Shown piece by piece: positions 1-9,563 of a stretch of 64,000 nucleotides of DNA. The position numbers were made by a program, and so were the translations under genes. The first letter of the stretch is position 1, and each line of letters begins with the position of its first letter. The DNA comes from an uncultured Pelagibacteraceae bacterium (lineage in GTDB: Bacteria > Pseudomonadota > Alphaproteobacteria > Pelagibacterales > Pelagibacteraceae). The DNA is taken from the NCBI GenBank assembly GCA_902589395.1, contig CACIST010000002.1, forward strand, positions 1 through 64,000, given 5' to 3'. The notes beneath the pieces are model-generated. The model had not been told where the DNA came from. It ran no database searches and saw only the letters and a list, made by a program, of their open reading frames with translations.

Positions 1-501
1 ATTTTAAAAATTAAATTTAATAAGATTTTTAAAAAATTATTAAATAATATCTACTATAAAAATAAAGTTTTTGTACACCGAGATTTTCATATATCTAATT
101 TAATGATAACTAATAAAGGTCTAGGGCTTATAGATAGTCAAGACGCTGTCTATGGTAATATTGCATATGATTTAGCTTCTCTTATCGATGATGTTAGGTT
201 TAAAACAGATATAAAGACAAAAAGATATATTTTTAATGAATTCATAAAAAAAAATAAACAATTAAATCCTAAAAAGTTCAAAAATGACTTTGAAATTCTA
301 TCCGTCTTAAGGAATTTGAAAATAATTGGCATATTTACTAGACTATCTGTAAGAGATAAAAAAAATAAATATCTTAAACTTATACCTCACGCATGGGAGT
401 TAATTGATTACAGAACTTTGAATAATCCTTTATTTGAAGACTTAAATCACCTTTTAAGTAGAAATTTTGATAGAAAAATTAGAAAATCATATGAAAATTA
501 A
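1..501 (+). CDS. Phosphotransferase of the APH/AmgK (sugar kinase) family, 5' truncated by window edge
   Basis: Frame 1 stays open from base 1, upstream of the listed ORF at 103. It reads ...VFVHRDFHISNLMITNKGLGLIDSQDAVYGNIAYDLASL, with the HRDFHxxN and IDxQD motifs of APH-type kinases. A MurU-like nucleotidyltransferase follows directly. Confidence 0.85.
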   Translation: MLKIKFNKIFKKLLNNIYYKNKVFVHRDFHISNLMITNKGLGLIDSQDAVYGNIAYDLASLIDDVRFKTDIKTKRYIFNEFIKKNKQLNPKKFKNDFEILSVLRNLKIIGIFTRLSVRDKKNKYLKLIPHAWELIDYRTLNNPLFEDLNHLLSRNFDRKIRKSYEN

Positions 502-1177
502 AACTGCCCTAATACTTTGTGCTGGATTTGGCAAGAGAGTACAGCCGATAACAGACAGTTTACCCAAACCATTAATAGTTTATAAAAATGAAACTTTATT
601 AGAAAATACAATTAATTTTCTTGTAAAGATAAAAATCGAAAAAGTTAAAATTAATGTTTTTTATTTAAAAGAAAAGATAATTGATTTTATTAATAGTAAA
701 AATTTTCCAATAAATATTGAAATTGTAGATGATGGTGAGACAATCTTAGGAACAGGAGGTGGTACTCTAAATCTTATTAAGAAATCTAATGAGGATGATG
801 TTCTAGTAATCAATCCAGATACAATTTGGGATGATAGTTATGTAAAATCAATTTTTGCAATGGAGAAAATTTACTTTGAAAGAAAAATGAAAAGCATCTT
901 GCTAATTGTAAATAACTCAACTTGTTTTGATCGAAGATTTAATGGAGATTTCGAGATAAAAAATAATATCCTTCTAAAAGAAAAAATAAATAATTTTAAG
1001 TATACCGGATGTCAAATATTTAATAAGGAATTAATATTACATAAACAATTAAATTATTTTCCCATATCTGAAATATGGGATACTCTTTTGAGAGAAAGCA
1101 AACTTTATGGTTATGAGCATAAAGGTGAATTTAAGCATTTAACTGATTTTGAAATATACGAAAAATTATTTATTTAG
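491..1177 (+). CDS. Nucleotidyltransferase, MurU-like (N-acetylmuramate-1-phosphate uridylyltransferase family)
   Basis: MKIKTALILCAGFGKRVQPITDSLPKPLIV is the sugar-nucleotidyltransferase signature. The internal Met at 491 is a better start than 467. Confidence 0.85.
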   Translation: MKIKTALILCAGFGKRVQPITDSLPKPLIVYKNETLLENTINFLVKIKIEKVKINVFYLKEKIIDFINSKNFPINIEIVDDGETILGTGGGTLNLIKKSNEDDVLVINPDTIWDDSYVKSIFAMEKIYFERKMKSILLIVNNSTCFDRRFNGDFEIKNNILLKEKINNFKYTGCQIFNKELILHKQLNYFPISEIWDTLLRESKLYGYEHKGEFKHLTDFEIYEKLFI

Positions 1178-1884
1178 AAAACTAAAAGATCTTTTGCCCT
1201 ACCTTTATCTAAATATCTTGCATGTTTAATCTTTCCTTTTTCAGTTTCAATCAATAAAGGATTACCAGTTGGTATTTCTAAGCTCGAAATATTTTCATTA
1301 TCTAAATTAAATAAGTATTTACATAACGATCTAATCGAATTTCCGTGGGCTGATACAATAATATTTTTATCTAATTTAGGTTCAATGTTTTTTTTATAAA
1401 AAGGTATTACTCTTTCATAAGTATTTTTTAATGACTCTGTATCTGGGATTTTATCTTTAGGAACATTTTTATATATATCAATATTTGCAGGATGATATGG
1501 GCTTGTTTTTTTTAGAGGCTCTGGTGGATTATCCCAAGATCTTCTAAAAATATGAATTTTTTCTTCTCCATAAAGTTTTTTCATTTCGTCTTTATTTAAA
1601 CCTGTTAAAGCTCCATAATGCCTTTCATTTAGTTCCCAAGCATTAATAACATTTTGGTCTTTAATTCTCATTGTATTGAGTATTAAATTTAGTGTCTCAA
1701 TCGATCTTGTCTGTAAGGATGTATAAAAATAAGTTAATTCAAGGTTCAATTCCTTAATTAATTCTCCTGCCTTACAAGCTTCAAGTTTGCCCTTAGCAGC
1801 TAAACCTACATCAACCCAGCCAGTAAAACGGTTTTCCAGGTTCCACTCGCTTTGTCCGTGTCTAACTAGTATTAAATTATTCAT
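1174..1884 (-). CDS. gpmA: 2,3-bisphosphoglycerate-dependent phosphoglycerate mutase
   Basis: LVRHGQSEWNLENRFTGWVDVGL, ELNERHYGALTGLNK and SAHGNSIR motifs. Confidence 0.95.
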   Translation of the reverse strand: MNNLILVRHGQSEWNLENRFTGWVDVGLAAKGKLEACKAGELIKELNLELTYFYTSLQTRSIETLNLILNTMRIKDQNVINAWELNERHYGALTGLNKDEMKKLYGEEKIHIFRRSWDNPPEPLKKTSPYHPANIDIYKNVPKDKIPDTESLKNTYERVIPFYKKNIEPKLDKNIIVSAHGNSIRSLCKYLFNLDNENISSLEIPTGNPLLIETEKGKIKHARYLDKGRAKDLLVF

Positions 1885-1948
1885 AAATTTAACACAAATA
1901 TAAATTAAAATTGATTGACATAAAGCTAAATCTTTTTAATTTACTAAA

Positions 1949-2257
1949 ATGAGTTCATTTGAAGATAGAAAAAAAAGTTTTGAAAAAAAATTTGCTCATG
2001 ATCAAGAGCTTCAATTCAAAGTTAGCGCTAGAAGGAATAAATATTTAGGTGAATGGGTATCTCAAATATTAAGTTTTAATCCAGATCAAGAAAAAGAGTA
2101 CATTCAATCAGTAATAAAAGCAGATTTTGCCGAAGCAGGAGATCAAGATGTTTTTCGAAAAATTAAAGAGGATTTGAAAGAAAAAAACGTGTCAGATGAA
2201 GATCTACGAAATAAAATGGACGAATTAAATGAAAAAGCAAAAACTGATTTTAATTAG
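1949..2257 (+). CDS. DUF1476 / alphaproteobacterial ATPase zeta-subunit-like protein
   Basis: SSFEDRKKSFEKKFAHDQELQFKVSARRNKYLGEW matches the DUF1476 family pattern. Confidence 0.85.
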   Translation: MSSFEDRKKSFEKKFAHDQELQFKVSARRNKYLGEWVSQILSFNPDQEKEYIQSVIKADFAEAGDQDVFRKIKEDLKEKNVSDEDLRNKMDELNEKAKTDFN

Positions 2258-2744
2258 TTTTTTTTTTCTCTTCTTTAATATTCACTACTTATTATCCTCA
2301 GAACAAAATTATTTATTAATTTCAGGTAAACCAAAAATTACAGATGGCGATACAATTAAGATTAATAATAAAAAAATTCGCTTTAGTGGAATTGATGCTC
2401 CAGAAAGTTTTTTTTTTGGAAAAAAACAATCATGTGTCTTAAATAATGTTGAAATTCTTTGTGGGCAGTTATCTAAAGATAAGCTTATTGAAAAAATTGG
2501 AAATCAAATTGTTAATTGTAAAATAGAAAAAAATAAAGATCAATATAGCAGATTAATAGGTGAATGTTTTATAAAAAATGAAAGCCTATCAGTTTTTATG
2601 GTCAAGAATGGCTATGCATTTGATTATCCCAAATACTCAAAAGGTAAATTTAGAAAACATCAGACTTTTGCAAAAAAATTTTCCTTGGGTTTATGGCAAA
2701 TGCAATTCGAATATCCTTGGATATGGAGAAAAAAAAATAGATAA
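2229..2744 (+). CDS. Secreted thermonuclease-family (SNase-like) protein
   Basis: Signal peptide, then ITDGDTIKINNKKIRFSGIDAPES and SRLIGECF...GYAFDYPKYS. Confidence 0.85.
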   Translation: MKKQKLILISFFFLFFNIHYLLSSEQNYLLISGKPKITDGDTIKINNKKIRFSGIDAPESFFFGKKQSCVLNNVEILCGQLSKDKLIEKIGNQIVNCKIEKNKDQYSRLIGECFIKNESLSVFMVKNGYAFDYPKYSKGKFRKHQTFAKKFSLGLWQMQFEYPWIWRKKNR

Positions 2745-2746
2745 TA

Positions 2747-3352
2747 ATGAAAATGATTCGAAACAAAATTATACATTTATTTTTAATTCTTATTTTATTT
2801 TCTAGTTGCTCTTCAATTCCTAAAAATACTGCAGATGGTTGTTCAATTTTTTCAGAAAGATATCTTTGGTACAAACATGCAAAAAAAACTGAACAAAAAT
2901 GGGGAACACCTATTAATTTGCAACTTGCTATAATTAAAATGGAGTCCGATTTCGATTGGTTGGCAAAACCACCTAGACAAAAATTATTTAAAGTTATTCC
3001 TTATAAAAGACCGTCAAGTTCTTTTGGTTATTCTCAAGCAATTAGAGGAACCTGGAAGCAATACAAAGAGGAAACAGGAAACAAGTATGCAACTAGGACA
3101 AGATTTAGAGATAGTGTAGATTTTATTGGTTGGTATACAAACAAAACAGAAAAGATCCTAAAAATCCCAAAAAATGATGCTTTTAAACAATATGTTGCTT
3201 ATCATGAGGGTTGGGGAAATTACAAAAATTATAAAAAGAATCAAAAAATTATTCTTTTAGCAAAAAAAGTTGAAAATCAGTCTAAGAAATACAAGGCACA
3301 GCTTAACAATTGTAGAAAATCACTTACCACTAAAAAATATATTATATTTTAG
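2747..3352 (+). CDS. Lipoprotein, transglycosylase SLT-like domain
   Basis: Lipobox ILFSSCSS; lysozyme-like region AIIKMESDFDW...SSFGYSQAIRGTWKQYK. Confidence 0.7.
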   Translation: MKMIRNKIIHLFLILILFSSCSSIPKNTADGCSIFSERYLWYKHAKKTEQKWGTPINLQLAIIKMESDFDWLAKPPRQKLFKVIPYKRPSSSFGYSQAIRGTWKQYKEETGNKYATRTRFRDSVDFIGWYTNKTEKILKIPKNDAFKQYVAYHEGWGNYKNYKKNQKIILLAKKVENQSKKYKAQLNNCRKSLTTKKYIIF

Positions 3353-6300
3353 TTTAATTGTTTTTTAAGCTCTATATCAACTGCATCAATTCTCTTTGTA
3401 TTTTTTGCTAAAGTTAAATACATCGTCGGAGTTACATATAGAGTAAAGAAGGTAGAAATTATCATTCCACCAAGTATAGTTGCACCTACAGCAAGTCTCG
3501 AACCTTCTCCAGCCCCTGGGCCAATATTCCCAATAACTAATGGCAACATCGCAATCATTGTACTTAGGGATGTCATTATAATTGGTCTAAATCTTAAACT
3601 GCAGGCTTCTTTTACTGCTTTTTCAATTTCTTTACCTCTAGTTCTTAATTGATTTGCATAATCAACTATAAGAATACTATTTTTTGTTGAAATACCAATG
3701 AGTATTACCAAGGCTATTTGTGAAAATATATTTATTGATGAATTTAAGAATAGAATAAATATTAACCCTCCAAATACTGCAAGAGGAACAGTTAATATAA
3801 TTATAAATGGGTGGATAAACGAATTAAAAGTAGCTGACATTACAAGATAAGCAGTCAACAATGCTAAAGCAAATATAATATAAAGTTCATTACTTGTTTC
3901 TTTTAATTCTTCTGATTTTCCTTTCCAGGTAATTTGTTTATCCGGAGCAACATTTATCATCGTTTCCTCTAAATAATTAATTGCTTCAGCTAAAGTATAG
4001 CCTTCACTTATGTTAGCAGATATTGTTACAGCACGTTGTCTGTTATATCTTGATAACTTACTTGCTGTTCCTTTCTCATTAAACTCAACAAGATTAGAGA
4101 GTGAAACTAAGTTACCAGTTTTTTCTGATCGAACAAATATTTTACTTAAACTTTCTTTATTTTTTCTGTCTTCTAAATATTGTTGTAAAATAATTGGGTA
4201 TTCTTTTCCAAGTTTATTAAATTTTGTGACTGTTTTACCGCCATACAAAGTTTCTAAAGTTTGACCAATTGCTTCAGTAGATATCCCTAGGTCTTTTGCT
4301 TTATTTTTGTTTATTTTAATATTTACTTCTGGTTTATTTCTTGTGTAGTCAGACTCAAGTCTTGATAAATTCCTGTTCTTTCTTAACATTCTAATAACTT
4401 GAGACTGTATTTGTTCTAGTTCTTCATAAGTATTTCCATAAATAACCATTTGAACAGGCTTATTGTAACTAGAAACTCTTATGGACTGAGGAGAAATTGG
4501 AAAAGCTAGTGTTTGAGGTACTGTAACTATTTTTCCAATTGCTTGTCTCATTATTGTTTGAGAATTCTGTTTTCGATTTTTCCAATTATCTAAAAGTGAG
4601 ATAATTAAGAAGCTATTTTCAGAGCCAAAACCTGGAACTATCATTAAAAATCTATTGTATGGACTATTATCCCCATCAAGCAGTGGAATAAGTCTTTTTT
4701 CAACATCCTCCGCCCTTTTTTGAGTATACTGGAATGAACTTCCTTCATCAGTAAATCCTATAACTAAGTAAACTCCACGATCTTCTAATGGTAACAATTC
4801 TTTTTTTGTATAGTTATACAAAGCCCCAGAGGCAACTATAATAAAAATTATGAACGTTATTATTGTTTTCTTCTTATTCATCCAAAATCCTAATGTCTCA
4901 GTATAAAATTTTAAAAACCCTTGAAAAAATTTATCAAATCCTCTTGTAAGAAAATTAGATTTTTTCTTTTTATCAAGAAATTTACTACCCAGCATTGGTG
5001 AAAGTGTTAGAGCAACAAATGATGACACTACTATTGCAAATGATAGTGCTATTGCAGTTTCTTTAAATAAAGTTCCAGCAATACCTTCAATGAAAATTAA
5101 AGGCAAAAATACTGCAACCAAAATAAGAGTTGTAGCAATAATTGCAAATGTAATTTGTTTTGAGCCTTTATATGCTGCTACCAACGGTGTCTCACCATTT
5201 TCAATTCTTCTATATATTGCATCGGTCATAATAACTGAGTCATCAGTAATAATTCCAATTGCTAATATAAAACTTAATAAGACAAATATATTAATAGATA
5301 AATCAAAAATATATAAACCTAGGAATGTAGCAATTAGACTTACAGGTAAAGCTATTGCAGGAACAATAACTGCTTTTAAATTTCCTAAAAATAAATAAAT
5401 TATTATTACAACAAGTATAAAAGCTATAGCTAAAGTTTTATAAACCTCATTTATTGCTTCGCCAATATAAGTAGCTCTATTAAAAGCTATTTCCAAATTT
5501 AAGTCGCCAGGTAAAGTTTTTCTAATTTCTTTGATTTTTTTTTCAACATCTTTTGATAATTCAACAGTTGAAGCCCCACTTCTTGCATAAATTCCTATAC
5601 CCATGGTTTTTAAATTTAATGCCCCTTTACTTTGAGCTCTAAATAAAACTTTCTCGGTGACAGGGCCTAATTCTAAATTTGCAATATCCGATAGTCTTAC
5701 TATATTGTTTTTAGCCTTCTTAATTGGGAGCCCCTTAAGTTTTTCTAAGTCATTGTATGATTTATCAATATTGATCGTTAAATCTATATTTTCAGCTTCA
5801 AGTGTGCCTGCAGGTAATCGAACATTTTCATTTCTTAAAGATCTTTCTACTTCTTGAATAGTTAAATTATTTGCAGCTAATTTGATTGGATCTATCCATA
5901 CTCTTATACTCTGTTCCCTAAGACCACCCGTTCTTATTCGGCCGACATTTTTAATGCTAGAAAACTGATCTACTAAATATCGCTCCGCATAATCTCCAAG
6001 CTCAAGATCGCTCCAGGTTTCTGAGGATAAGGCAAGCCACATCGTAGTTGTAAAACCCGCAGATTGTTTGAGTATTCTTGGGGCCTCAGACTCAGCTGGC
6101 AATCTTCCGACAATCCTTGCAACTCTCTCTCTTACATCGTTTGCCGCATTATCAAGGTCAATATCAGTATCAAATTCGATGTTTATAGTACTTTTTCCAT
6201 TTTCTGATTTAGCATCTATATTTTTTATTCCCTCTGCACCACCGATAACTTCCTCTATTACTTGTGTTACCTCTTCATCAACAATAGGAGCTGAAGCTGA

Positions 6301-6459
6301 AGCATATTCCACTTGAACTTGAACCACAGGGGGTTGCAAACCAGAAGGGAGTTCTCTCACAGGTAATTTCGAAAAAACAAAAGTTCCAAAGACTACTAAT
6401 ATTAAGGATAGTACCCATGACAATGCAGGTCTTCTAATACTAACATCAGTTAAATACAT
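3349..6459 (-). CDS. RND efflux transporter permease (HAE1/AcrB-like)
   Basis: 1036 aa. Contains MYLTDVSIRRPALSWVLSLILVVFG, IGIITDDSVIMTDAIYRRIENG, GISTKNSILIVDYANQLR and RFRPIIMTSLSTMIAMLPL. Confidence 0.95.
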   Translation of the reverse strand: MYLTDVSIRRPALSWVLSLILVVFGTFVFSKLPVRELPSGLQPPVVQVQVEYASASAPIVDEEVTQVIEEVIGGAEGIKNIDAKSENGKSTINIEFDTDIDLDNAANDVRERVARIVGRLPAESEAPRILKQSAGFTTTMWLALSSETWSDLELGDYAERYLVDQFSSIKNVGRIRTGGLREQSIRVWIDPIKLAANNLTIQEVERSLRNENVRLPAGTLEAENIDLTINIDKSYNDLEKLKGLPIKKAKNNIVRLSDIANLELGPVTEKVLFRAQSKGALNLKTMGIGIYARSGASTVELSKDVEKKIKEIRKTLPGDLNLEIAFNRATYIGEAINEVYKTLAIAFILVVIIIYLFLGNLKAVIVPAIALPVSLIATFLGLYIFDLSINIFVLLSFILAIGIITDDSVIMTDAIYRRIENGETPLVAAYKGSKQITFAIIATTLILVAVFLPLIFIEGIAGTLFKETAIALSFAIVVSSFVALTLSPMLGSKFLDKKKKSNFLTRGFDKFFQGFLKFYTETLGFWMNKKKTIITFIIFIIVASGALYNYTKKELLPLEDRGVYLVIGFTDEGSSFQYTQKRAEDVEKRLIPLLDGDNSPYNRFLMIVPGFGSENSFLIISLLDNWKNRKQNSQTIMRQAIGKIVTVPQTLAFPISPQSIRVSSYNKPVQMVIYGNTYEELEQIQSQVIRMLRKNRNLSRLESDYTRNKPEVNIKINKNKAKDLGISTEAIGQTLETLYGGKTVTKFNKLGKEYPIILQQYLEDRKNKESLSKIFVRSEKTGNLVSLSNLVEFNEKGTASKLSRYNRQRAVTISANISEGYTLAEAINYLEETMINVAPDKQITWKGKSEELKETSNELYIIFALALLTAYLVMSATFNSFIHPFIIILTVPLAVFGGLIFILFLNSSINIFSQIALVILIGISTKNSILIVDYANQLRTRGKEIEKAVKEACSLRFRPIIMTSLSTMIAMLPLVIGNIGPGAGEGSRLAVGATILGGMIISTFFTLYVTPTMYLTLAKNTKRIDAVDIELKKQLN

Positions 6460-6463
6460 TTAA

Positions 6464-7384
6464 TTATTTACTTTTATTTTCTTTTTTTCCCCAACTAGAC
6501 TTACTTTTTTTTTCACCATCTTTTATAGGTTTAATTTTTCCATTGGGTCTTACTTTTTTTAATCCTTCAGCAACAACTATATCACCCTCGTTTAAACCAG
6601 ACTCTACTTCAAGAAAACCTTTATTTCTGTTACCAACATTAACCTCAACTCTTTTAGTTACATTCTCGTTGTCTACTTTATAAATATAAACCTTGTTACC
6701 TTCTAAGATTACACTTGTATCTGGTATTCCTAACGAAACTCTCTCATTATATTTTATTGTGACTTCCATTAAAGCACCAGGCAAAATCTCAGAATTTGAA
6801 TTTTGCATTTTAACTCTAAGTCTTAAAGATCTATTGCTAACATCAATTTTGCTAGCTAAAGAATCTACTATTCCGTTATAAGTTTTATCCTTATTACCAG
6901 AAAATTTTACATCAACACCAAGTCCTTTTTTTACGAATGGCGCGAATACCTCTGGAACGTCAACATCAATAAATAAAGATGAAGCGTCCTCGATATCAAT
7001 TACAACAGAACTTTCCGAAACATTAATATCATCAGAAAAGTTTCTTTTACCAATTACTCCATCGAAAGGTGCTACTATAGTTCTATTTTTTAATTTTGCG
7101 ATAACATCACCAGACTTAACTTTGGTATTATATTTGATTTCTTCTAGAATTTCGTATTTTTCAATATTGTATGACTGTGTTTTAATTGGAACGGCTGTTC
7201 CAAAGGTTTCAATGATATTTTGAAATTTTCTTTGCTTAACTGTTTTAACTATAATACCAGGTGGTGGTCTTTTGCTAAATTTTTTTTTAAAATGATTTCC
7301 AATCATTGTACGAGCAATGATCACACCTGCAATAATTAGAAAAAAAATTACTATTATTGATGTTATTTTAGTAGATCTTTTCAT
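6464..7384 (-). CDS. RND efflux periplasmic adaptor subunit (HlyD/MFP family), short form
   Basis: N-terminal TM segment; lipoyl halves KVKSGDVIAKL and TIVAPFDGVIGKRN; C-terminal barrel/MP domain. Sits 4 nt upstream of the permease. Confidence 0.9.
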   Translation of the reverse strand: MKRSTKITSIIVIFFLIIAGVIIARTMIGNHFKKKFSKRPPPGIIVKTVKQRKFQNIIETFGTAVPIKTQSYNIEKYEILEEIKYNTKVKSGDVIAKLKNRTIVAPFDGVIGKRNFSDDINVSESSVVIDIEDASSLFIDVDVPEVFAPFVKKGLGVDVKFSGNKDKTYNGIVDSLASKIDVSNRSLRLRVKMQNSNSEILPGALMEVTIKYNERVSLGIPDTSVILEGNKVYIYKVDNENVTKRVEVNVGNRNKGFLEVESGLNEGDIVVAEGLKKVRPNGKIKPIKDGEKKSKSSWGKKENKSK

Positions 7385-7386
7385 TT

Positions 7387-8202
7387 TTATATTCTTCCAT
7401 ATTCAGCCCATGAACCATCATAAACTGTAGGAGAATATGTATTATTTACTAGGGAATATGCAAGACCTAAAACACATGCTGTTATACCAGATCCACATGA
7501 AAAAACTCTTTTATCATCATTTAAATCAATAATTTCGCTAAACTTTTTTGAGATCTCACTTACACCTTTAAAAGTGTTGTCTGAGCTATTTATAATTTCT
7601 TTAAATGGAAGACATACAGAGTTTGGAATAGATCCACTTCTCACATTTTTTCTGGGATCTGGAACACTTCCATTAAATCTTTCCTTACTTCTTGCGTCGA
7701 TTATTGTAAAATTTTTTTGTTCAATATTTTCATTTATTTCATGAATACTTTTTACCAGATTTATATTTTCTGTTGCTCTGTAGGTTGAGTTGTTTAAAAT
7801 CGTCTTTTCACTTGTTGTTTTCCTATTTTCAATTAACCATTTTTTTAAACCACCATCTAAAACACTTACTAAGTGTTTATCATGACCAAAATAAATAAAA
7901 TTGTACCAACCTCTGCATGAACTTAGAACATCAGAGTTATCATAAATTACAATTCTATCGGTATTTGATATGCCCATTGAAGATACTATCTCTTCCCATT
8001 TCTCTTTTGCAGGAAGCATATGAGGTAAATCTGTATCTTGATCTGAATTCTTGTCTAAGTCAAAAAAAATTGCACCAGGAATATGATTTTTAGAGTACTC
8101 CTCTTTAGGATTTCTATCAATTCCTGGCATATGCCATGAGCAGTCAATTATTTTGACGTCACTTAAATTATTTTCTAACCAATCTGATGTAACAAGTGAC
8201 AT
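7387..8202 (-). CDS. sseA: 3-mercaptopyruvate / thiosulfate sulfurtransferase (tandem rhodanese)
   Basis: Two rhodanese halves; active-site loop FSCGSGITACVLGLA. Confidence 0.9.
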   Translation of the reverse strand: MSLVTSDWLENNLSDVKIIDCSWHMPGIDRNPKEEYSKNHIPGAIFFDLDKNSDQDTDLPHMLPAKEKWEEIVSSMGISNTDRIVIYDNSDVLSSCRGWYNFIYFGHDKHLVSVLDGGLKKWLIENRKTTSEKTILNNSTYRATENINLVKSIHEINENIEQKNFTIIDARSKERFNGSVPDPRKNVRSGSIPNSVCLPFKEIINSSDNTFKGVSEISKKFSEIIDLNDDKRVFSCGSGITACVLGLAYSLVNNTYSPTVYDGSWAEYGRI

Positions 8203-8203
8203 T

Positions 8204-8647
8204 CTATCTTTTTTCTAGATACTTCTGATGATATTCTTCAGCAGTGCAGTAATTTTTCAACTCAGATAGCTTAGTTACAACTTTTCCAGATAACTTTAAA
8301 TTTTCTTCGTCTATTACTTTTTGGGCAATATTTTTTTGTTCTTCATTAAGGTAGAAGATCTCGCTTCTATATTGTGTTCCAAAATCAGGACCTTGAGAGT
8401 TTAGTGTAGTTGGATCATGAAATTCAAAAAATCTCTTAATTATTTGCTCGTATGTAATAACTTTAGGATCAAATTCTAATTTTACAGCTTCCGCATGATT
8501 AGTTGTTCCTGTACAAACTTCTCTATAGTTTGTATTAGGACTGTTTCCTCCACAATATCCAACCTCTGTTCTGTAGATGCCGTCTAATTGTCCATATTTT
8601 TTTTCTGGACCCCAGAAACATCCCAAAGCTAAAACTGCTATTTCCAT
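8204..8647 (-). CDS. msrA: Peptide-methionine (S)-S-oxide reductase
   Basis: ALGCFWGPEKKYG...VGYCGG...HDPTTLNSQGPDFGTQYRS. Confidence 0.95.
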   Translation of the reverse strand: MEIAVLALGCFWGPEKKYGQLDGIYRTEVGYCGGNSPNTNYREVCTGTTNHAEAVKLEFDPKVITYEQIIKRFFEFHDPTTLNSQGPDFGTQYRSEIFYLNEEQKNIAQKVIDEENLKLSGKVVTKLSELKNYCTAEEYHQKYLEKR

Positions 8648-8681
8648 AGATTAATGTTATAATAATAATATAATCTAATCC

Positions 8682-9563
8682 ATGTTATCTAGAAATCAAT
8701 TAGGCTTTTTGTACATGTTTCTGTCTGTGTGTGCATTTTCAATGATGGATGTACTTGTTAAGTGGTCTGAGAATTATCCTGTTGGTGAAGTTCTTTTTTT
8801 TAGAGGAATTTGTGGACTAATACCTATATTATTTTTAATACCAAAAGAAAACTTCACAAATTTTTATAAAACAGATCGACCTAAATTACATTTCTTTAGA
8901 TGTGCCGCAGGATTAATGGCAATAGTGTCTGTATTTATTGCACTAAGAAATTTACCTTTGGCAACGGTAGTGGGTATCTCATTTGCTGCACCAATCTTTG
9001 CAACAATTTTATCTATTTATTTCTTGTCAGAAAAAATTGGTAAATATCGTTGGTTAGCAGTTTTGATCGGTTTTATAGGTGTAATAATTATTACACAACC
9101 AGGTATTTCGAATTTAAATTTTTATTATATTTACCCAATAATTTTTTGTTTAGGAATGTCATATGTTGCAATTGCTATCAGGCAGTTATCTACATCCGAA
9201 CCAGTTTGGCTTATTTCTTTTTATTTTTCAGTAGCGATATCTATTTTAGGTTTGTTTACAATTCCATTTGGATGGGTAATGCCCACATTAATAGATTTTA
9301 TTCTTTTGTGCATGATTGGTTTGCTTGGAGGTATTGCTAATTTACTACTTGGACAATCTTATAAACTTTCTGAAGTTTCTTTAGTTACTCCACTTAAGTA
9401 TTTGAGCTTAGTATTTGCAATTGTATTTGGTTATTTTATTTGGAATGAAATACCATCTTATAAAACTTTATTGGGTTCATTACTTGTAGTGTTATCTTCA
9501 TTAATTATATTTAGAAGAGAAATTTATTTGAAGAAACCAAACTTAATTTTTAAAAATGAGTAA
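8682..9563 (+). CDS. DMT/EamA-family transporter
   Basis: Ten-TM pattern; repeated EamA-type motifs (VLFFRGICGLIP; LKYLSLVFAIVFGYFIWNE). Confidence 0.9.
   Translation: MLSRNQLGFLYMFLSVCAFSMMDVLVKWSENYPVGEVLFFRGICGLIPILFLIPKENFTNFYKTDRPKLHFFRCAAGLMAIVSVFIALRNLPLATVVGISFAAPIFATILSIYFLSEKIGKYRWLAVLIGFIGVIIITQPGISNLNFYYIYPIIFCLGMSYVAIAIRQLSTSEPVWLISFYFSVAISILGLFTIPFGWVMPTLIDFILLCMIGLLGGIANLLLGQSYKLSEVSLVTPLKYLSLVFAIVFGYFIWNEIPSYKTLLGSLLVVLSSLIIFRREIYLKKPNLIFKNE

Noticed and set aside
2578-2874. ORFs 2578..2805 (+) and 2650..2874 (-)
   Set aside because: Out-of-frame overlaps of the SNase-like and transglycosylase-like genes, which have motif support.
4010-4264. Antisense ORFs inside the RND permease (also 5090-5398, 5657-5857, 6068-6316)
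   Set aside because: Overlap a strongly supported 1036-aa CDS, with no motif or initiation signal of their own.
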